A stretch of 10,270 nt of DNA from JAAERC01 sp032123495 (lineage in GTDB: Bacteria > Zixibacteria > MSB-5A5 > GN15 > PGXB01): assembly GCA_032123495.1 (NCBI GenBank), contig JAQBFG010000268.1, positions 1-10,270 on the forward strand, read 5' to 3'. Below, piece by piece: positions 6,851-10,270 of the stretch; positions within the stretch are counted from its first letter, which is position 1, and the number at the start of each line of letters is the position of its first letter. The notes beneath the pieces were generated by a model that had not been told where the DNA came from, searched no databases, and saw only the letters and a program-made list of their open reading frames with translations. A program made the translations under genes and the position numbers.

Positions 6851-8018
6851 ATTTAATCCATTCGATCGGGTCAATCGGATCCCGTCCCTGCCGCAATTCA
6901 AATTTAATTACTCCGGTCGGTGCATTTCCCAACTTTTCTTTGCTTCCGACCACTTGATTTTCCACAACAATCAAACTTTCCAATCCTGAATACATCGAGT
7001 AGTAACCATCCTCATGCTCAACTATCAGGAAATTGCCATATCCTCGAAGAGCTCCGATATATGCGACCACCCCGGTCGCAACAGAATATACCGCTGCTTT
7101 TTTATTTCCGGTTATCTCAATTCCGGGTGAAAATGATTTCAGATAGGTGATCTTGTCTATTTTCCAACCATAGCCGCTGGTTACTTTACCCTTGAGAGGA
7201 GCCGGCAAACCACCTTTGTATGATAAAAAATTGCCGGTCGAAAAATCAAACTGGAGCATCAGATCAGAACCATCACGTTCCATCCTCGCTTTTTCCAGTC
7301 TCGTTATCAGATCTTCCATCTGTCGGGCAGTTTCCGATAAGGTAATCAATCGATCAGCCTCACGCTCTTTCTTACGACGCAACTTAGACAGATCTTTTTC
7401 CTTTTTTTCTTTATGCGATGAAAGAATAACCACTTCGGACCGTTTCTGTTTCGTCGCATTGCCAACTTTTTTTTCCTCACTGGTTAATTGAGCATAATCC
7501 AATTCGGCCAAAGCCAGATATTCAGATGATTTTGATAGGTCATCTTTATCATACTCGGCAAGCGCCTTGAGATAAACCATACGCCTGAAACTATTTTTTT
7601 CTACTTCAATTTCGTCGGTATCTTCTGCTTCACTCCCCCGCCCACCCATATAATAATAATTGAGATTATTTAAATATCTATTCTCAGTCGATTGAAACCG
7701 GCTCTGAGATTCATCCAATTTCCCTTTTGACTCGTCGGCCGACTTCCTTACTGCACTTAATCGATTATTAAGCCGTTGCAAAACCGCCTTATTAGCCGAG
7801 GTCTGCTGCTCATAATTATTTATCTCTTTTAAAACCGATAGTTCGACACCTTTTAATGAGTCGAGTGATTTCTGGCTTTTATCCATATCCTGCTTAATTT
7901 TTTCAAGTTCATTTTTCTGATCCAAAATATTATCTGACTGTGCCAACAAACTGGAAAGAAAAAAGATTAAAACCAGACCGGTATAAATCGCCGTTTTTTT
8001 TATGATCTTTATCATCAT
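6837..8018 (-). CDS. envC: EnvC-like murein hydrolase activator (coiled coil plus degenerate LytM domain)
   Basis: EnvC sits in the periplasm, is recruited by FtsX, and activates cell-wall amidases during daughter-cell separation. From ATG 8018 the protein is 393 residues. A signal peptide is evident: Lys-rich start, hydrophobic TGLVLIFFLSSLLA, probable cut near residue 26. A long charged coiled-coil/helical region runs from about 27 to 250 with a low-complexity break near 125-140, then a LytM/peptidase M23 fold from about 270 to 388. The zinc ligands are lost: HxxxD is Ser297/Glu301, the YGHL His is Gly345, and the HFE His is Lys372. It should therefore regulate and not cut peptidoglycan, as in E. 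coli EnvC. The start shares a base with the ftsX stop (TGATG), and the ftsE-ftsX-envC order supports the assignment. An in-frame TTG at 8021 is the alternative start. Confidence 0.87.
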   Translation of the reverse strand: MMIKIIKKTAIYTGLVLIFFLSSLLAQSDNILDQKNELEKIKQDMDKSQKSLDSLKGVELSVLKEINNYEQQTSANKAVLQRLNNRLSAVRKSADESKGKLDESQSRFQSTENRYLNNLNYYYMGGRGSEAEDTDEIEVEKNSFRRMVYLKALAEYDKDDLSKSSEYLALAELDYAQLTSEEKKVGNATKQKRSEVVILSSHKEKKEKDLSKLRRKKEREADRLITLSETARQMEDLITRLEKARMERDGSDLMLQFDFSTGNFLSYKGGLPAPLKGKVTSGYGWKIDKITYLKSFSPGIEITGNKKAAVYSVATGVVAYIGALRGYGNFLIVEHEDGYYSMYSGLESLIVVENQVVGSKEKLGNAPTGVIKFELRQGRDPIDPIEWIKFDSF

Positions 8019-8869
8019 CAAAGCTCACGTTTGATTCCGAGATACCCGCCTATCAAACCTATTAGCGATCCGGCCAGGCAGAAATAAAACTGTTCTATTG
8101 ACGGAGGAAGAATTATTTCGACATTTCTAAAACTGAACAGGTCAACCCCATACAAAATAATAATCCATCCGGCAAACGATGCTGCCAGCGTATAAAAAAT
8201 CCCCTCAAAAATATACGGCAGCGCCAGAAAACCGGGTGCAGCTCCGAGCAGTTGAAGCTGGACCAGCTCTTCGGTCCGGGTTCGGGCCGACAACACAATA
8301 AATTGAATCGTATTTAAAATCACCGCCACCGCTATCACCATTCCGAGAAGAATCAATATATCCGATACAATCAATTTGGTATATTCAGCCTTCACCAACC
8401 AGCGGCTGGGATAATAGATATCGGTCACACCGGCCATTCGCTGCAGATCGCGATCGAGCGAATTCAAATTGTCACTATTAAGATAATTAGGTTCAAAAGC
8501 GATTATCAGCGAGCGCGGAAGCGGATTGTTTTCAAATCCTTCTAATAAATCAACACCCATAATATCTTTAAGTTTCAAACTCGCCTGGTCGCGCGAAATA
8601 TAATCTATCGATTCAATTCCATCCAATGAACCGATCGTTTCTCTTATGATGATAATAATAGAATCGGGAATTGAGTCTTCAAGAAAAACTTCGATATCGA
8701 TATCTGAGATTACCTTATCATAATAATTATTGACCGTTAACGATGTTATCCAGACCAGATTAAATAACAGAAACAGCAAAAATAATGATAGGATCGAACC
8801 CAGAGCAGCCATCGGTCGGCCCATTATATTGCCGAAAAACTTTCTTAAAATATATCCAAACTTGCTCAT
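8018..8869 (-). CDS. ftsX: Cell division protein FtsX (ABC transporter-like permease)
   Basis: Membrane half of the FtsEX complex, which transmits ATP-driven conformational change across the inner membrane to peptidoglycan-hydrolase activators. The 283 residues show the FtsX topology: short cytoplasmic N-terminus, TM1 at about 21-44, a periplasmic domain of about 120 residues (45-165), then TM2 (about 167-193), TM3 (about 210-235) and TM4 (about 258-279) with a short basic tail. RTRTEELVQLQLLGA between TM2 and TM3 is the conserved cytoplasmic coupling region of FtsX/MacB-type permeases. The ATG overlaps the ftsE stop in ATGA, consistent with equal production of both subunits. The periplasmic loop is the expected docking site for the EnvC-like protein encoded next. 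Confidence 0.95.
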   Translation of the reverse strand: MSKFGYILRKFFGNIMGRPMAALGSILSLFLLFLLFNLVWITSLTVNNYYDKVISDIDIEVFLEDSIPDSIIIIIRETIGSLDGIESIDYISRDQASLKLKDIMGVDLLEGFENNPLPRSLIIAFEPNYLNSDNLNSLDRDLQRMAGVTDIYYPSRWLVKAEYTKLIVSDILILLGMVIAVAVILNTIQFIVLSARTRTEELVQLQLLGAAPGFLALPYIFEGIFYTLAASFAGWIIILYGVDLFSFRNVEIILPPSIEQFYFCLAGSLIGLIGGYLGIKREL

Positions 8870-9534
8870 ACCAGCCTGCCATTCTCAAGTCTGAAATTGA
8901 GCGAATCCGGAATCCCAAGCCTGTCCGGATTACTCGTCAGAATAACCATACTGTGCCCAGCTGTTGATAATCTCACCAACAGCAGTTTGATTTTTTCAGC
9001 TATTTTATCATCAACACCGGCCAATGGTTCATCGATCAGAAGCAGCGGTTGATCGGCAATAATCGCCCGCGCCAGCATTGCCTCGATTTTCTCCCCCTGC
9101 GAAAGACAACCGGCTTTTTCATTTCTTTTGCCAATAAGATCAAATCTATTTAGGACCTGTTCAATTTTATTTTTTTGAAACGAAACCGGCTTTTTATTCA
9201 AAATCAGCGGATGAAGCAGATTTTCATAGACCGATTGATATGATATTAATCTAAAGGCCCCGCCGACACCACCGATCTTTTTTCTTATTTTTGCCAACTG
9301 CCAATGTTTATTTATTTTCACAAACTGACCAAAAACAAACACCGAACCGGATTCGGCAGATAAATCACCAATAATCAGTTTCAACAGTTGCGTTTTGCCG
9401 GCACCGGTTGGGCCGGAGATAACCGCGGTCCGTCCCTCGGGAAGATTGAGATTCAGATTCTCAAATATTTTCTTCCCGCCATAACCGGTGAGGGTCACAT
9501 CAACCAATTCTATTATATTGCCAGCTTTTTCCAT
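8866..9534 (-). CDS. ftsE: Cell division ATP-binding protein FtsE, with atypical Q- and H-loops
   Basis: ATPase subunit of FtsEX, on the cytoplasmic face of the inner membrane. From ATG 9534 it has 222 residues, the same as E. coli FtsE. Walker A is GPTGAGKT (41-48), the ABC signature is LSQGE (144-148), Walker B is LLLIDEP with Asp168-Glu169, and the D-loop is GVDD. Two normally invariant positions differ: the Q-loop, IGMIFQD in E. coli, reads IGGVGGA (Gln to Gly92), and the H-switch ATHD reads TSNP (His to Ser201). Walker A and B are intact, so ATP binding is likely but hydrolysis may be altered. The frame extends to TTG 9561, yet the predicted transcription start is at about 9560, so ATG 9534 is favoured. 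It is the first gene of the operon. The generic ABC family is certain; FtsE rests on length, alignment and the adjacent ftsX. Confidence 0.92.
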   Translation of the reverse strand: MEKAGNIIELVDVTLTGYGGKKIFENLNLNLPEGRTAVISGPTGAGKTQLLKLIIGDLSAESGSVFVFGQFVKINKHWQLAKIRKKIGGVGGAFRLISYQSVYENLLHPLILNKKPVSFQKNKIEQVLNRFDLIGKRNEKAGCLSQGEKIEAMLARAIIADQPLLLIDEPLAGVDDKIAEKIKLLLVRLSTAGHSMVILTSNPDRLGIPDSLNFRLENGRLV

Positions 9535-9566
9535 ACTTCTTATACAATCCTTAAATTCCAATATTT

Positions 9567-9595
9567 AACATATCACTAATATTTTATTTTTTCAA
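9567..9595 (-). promoter_or_regulatory. Putative sigma70-type promoter of the ftsE operon
   Basis: On the minus strand TTGAAA (9595-9590) and TATGTT (9572-9567) are 17 bases apart in an AT-rich stretch. Predicted transcription starts near 9560, giving a leader of about 26 bases before ATG 9534 with AAGGA inside it. It is the only strong promoter candidate found for the ten-gene unit. It assumes housekeeping sigma consensus in this organism. Confidence 0.5.
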
Positions 9596-9660
9596 CATTA
9601 AATCTTTCCGCTAAATACCTAATTCAATCTTTGAATCGATCAGGATAATTGAAAAATGGC

Positions 9661-9688
9661 TTGACATACAGGCAATTACAAACAAAAT
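9661..9688 (+). promoter_or_regulatory. Putative promoter of the divergent membrane-protein gene
   Basis: A perfect TTGACA (9661-9666) is followed after 16 bases by CAAAAT (9683-9688, four of six matches to the -10 consensus). The predicted start at about 9695-9696 coincides with the GTG of the downstream gene, which has no Shine-Dalgarno, so a leaderless transcript is possible. A second TTGACA at 9688-9693 has a TACAAT after 20 bases, too far for a standard promoter. Confidence 0.35.
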
Positions 9689-9695
9689 TGACAGT

Positions 9696-10270
9696 GTGGA
9701 ATTTCAATTCGAATACAATTATAAAGATATTATATCGGTCCCGGCCAGAGCGCTCCGGGGCAAAAAGATATTGTTGTCATCAATATTTATTCTGATAGCG
9801 CTGGTACTATTCTGCTGCTGTGCCTATCTTGGTATGATTCTTGAGGGATATTCAATTGCAGATATATATAGTAATTTTGGTTTGATACCATTTGATGATT
9901 TTGATCTAAATTCTTTTCCGGCAATTATATTTTGTTATTTCCTTGGTCCGTTTCTGGCGGTTTTTTCTCTGATGATCGGGATTATGTCGGTTGCTATCAT
10001 CGATTTTGAGAATCTGCGTGGTAATCCGTTTATGTCATATTTTCAATCAATAAAATTTAGTTTCGGTAGAATCAAACAGCTTTTTCTTTCTGAATTAGTA
10101 ATCGCGCTATTTATCGGTATGATAATTTTAATGGGAATAGTTGTCGGGCTGATAACAAAGATTCCCTATATTGGCGAACTGTTATATTCGGTTTTCTTTT
10201 TCTTCCCTAATTTCATTGTCGCTCTCTTTATGACTCTGGCAATAATCATTCAGTTTCTGTCGATCCTGAT
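9696..10270 (+). CDS. Multi-pass membrane protein of unknown function, 3' end outside window
   Basis: An open frame of 191 codons runs to the right edge without a stop. I do not recognise the family. A short soluble N-terminus with an aromatic/charged start (EFQFEYNYKD) leads to ARALRGKK, a positive patch just before the first membrane segment. Likely transmembrane segments are at about 25-48, 75-102, 132-154 and 160-187, with acidic loops around 50-72 and a basic cytoplasmic stretch near 118-128 (SIKFSFGRIKQ), in line with the positive-inside rule. GTG 9696 is the most upstream usable start that keeps the first segment; the frame is open back to 9615 without ATG, GTG or TTG. Codon use and hydrophobic periodicity make it a real gene. 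It is divergent from ftsE across about 160 bases, so a shared regulatory region is possible, but a division role is not shown. Confidence 0.75.
   Translation, partial: MEFQFEYNYKDIISVPARALRGKKILLSSIFILIALVLFCCCAYLGMILEGYSIADIYSNFGLIPFDDFDLNSFPAIIFCYFLGPFLAVFSLMIGIMSVAIIDFENLRGNPFMSYFQSIKFSFGRIKQLFLSELVIALFIGMIILMGIVVGLITKIPYIGELLYSVFFFFPNFIVALFMTLAIIIQFLSIL

Noticed and set aside
6837..8018. LytM protein as an active M23 zinc endopeptidase
   Set aside because: All metal-ligand positions are replaced (Ser297, Glu301, Gly345, Lys372), so hydrolysis is not expected; the EnvC-type activator role fits better.
8640..8665. ATG/ATA trinucleotide-rich run as a microsatellite
   Set aside because: It encodes a short Ile-rich segment of the FtsX periplasmic domain on the minus strand and is too short and irregular to be a repeat array.

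Overview
This looks like a stretch of ordinary chromosome from a low-to-moderate GC (roughly 40% by eye), double-membraned bacterium. Ten minus-strand genes run from right to left with almost no space between them: ftsE, ftsX, envC-like, holB, ricT, metG, tatD, rsmA/ksgA, a pdxJ-like gene and an rluD-like gene cut by the left edge. One gene, for a multi-pass membrane protein, points the other way and is cut by the right edge. I see no mobile element, CRISPR array, tRNA, rRNA or phage gene. The lineage cannot be fixed from this window. EnvC together with FtsEX suggests a Gram-negative envelope, while RicT and the holB-ricT-metG-tatD-ksgA order recall Firmicutes and deep-branching phyla. An uncultivated FCB-type lineage is my guess, with low confidence.

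Layout, in direction of transcription. A sigma70-like promoter (TTGAAA, 17 bp, TATGTT) lies just upstream of ftsE. ftsE, ftsX and the envC-like gene form a division module: ATP-binding subunit, membrane subunit, and a periplasmic coiled-coil activator with a catalytically dead LytM domain. holB (clamp-loader delta prime), ricT (Fe-S PSP1 protein), metG (methionyl-tRNA synthetase with fused tRNA-binding domain), tatD (metal-dependent nuclease) and rsmA (16S rRNA dimethyltransferase) follow. Then come the pdxJ-like gene and the pseudouridine synthase. Several junctions are stop/start overlaps: ATGA at ftsE/ftsX, TGATG at ftsX/envC, ricT/metG and metG/tatD, and a 14-base overlap at envC/holB. This supports one long co-transcribed and partly translationally coupled unit. 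No factor-independent terminator was seen inside it.

Five starts differ from the longest open frame. FtsE most likely begins at ATG 9534, EnvC at ATG 8018, HolB at TTG 6850, RicT at GTG 5679 with a strong Shine-Dalgarno, and MetG at ATG 4804.

The most interesting content is in the details of familiar genes. The pdxJ-like protein keeps the fold and the phosphate-binding motifs, but all three residues annotated as catalytic in E. coli PdxJ are replaced (His to Tyr, Glu to Gln, His to Asn). FtsE lacks the Q-loop glutamine and the H-switch histidine while keeping Walker A and B. RsmA has unusual residues at two S-adenosylmethionine-contact positions. The divergent membrane-protein gene may be leaderless. 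I found no convincing new multi-gene system.
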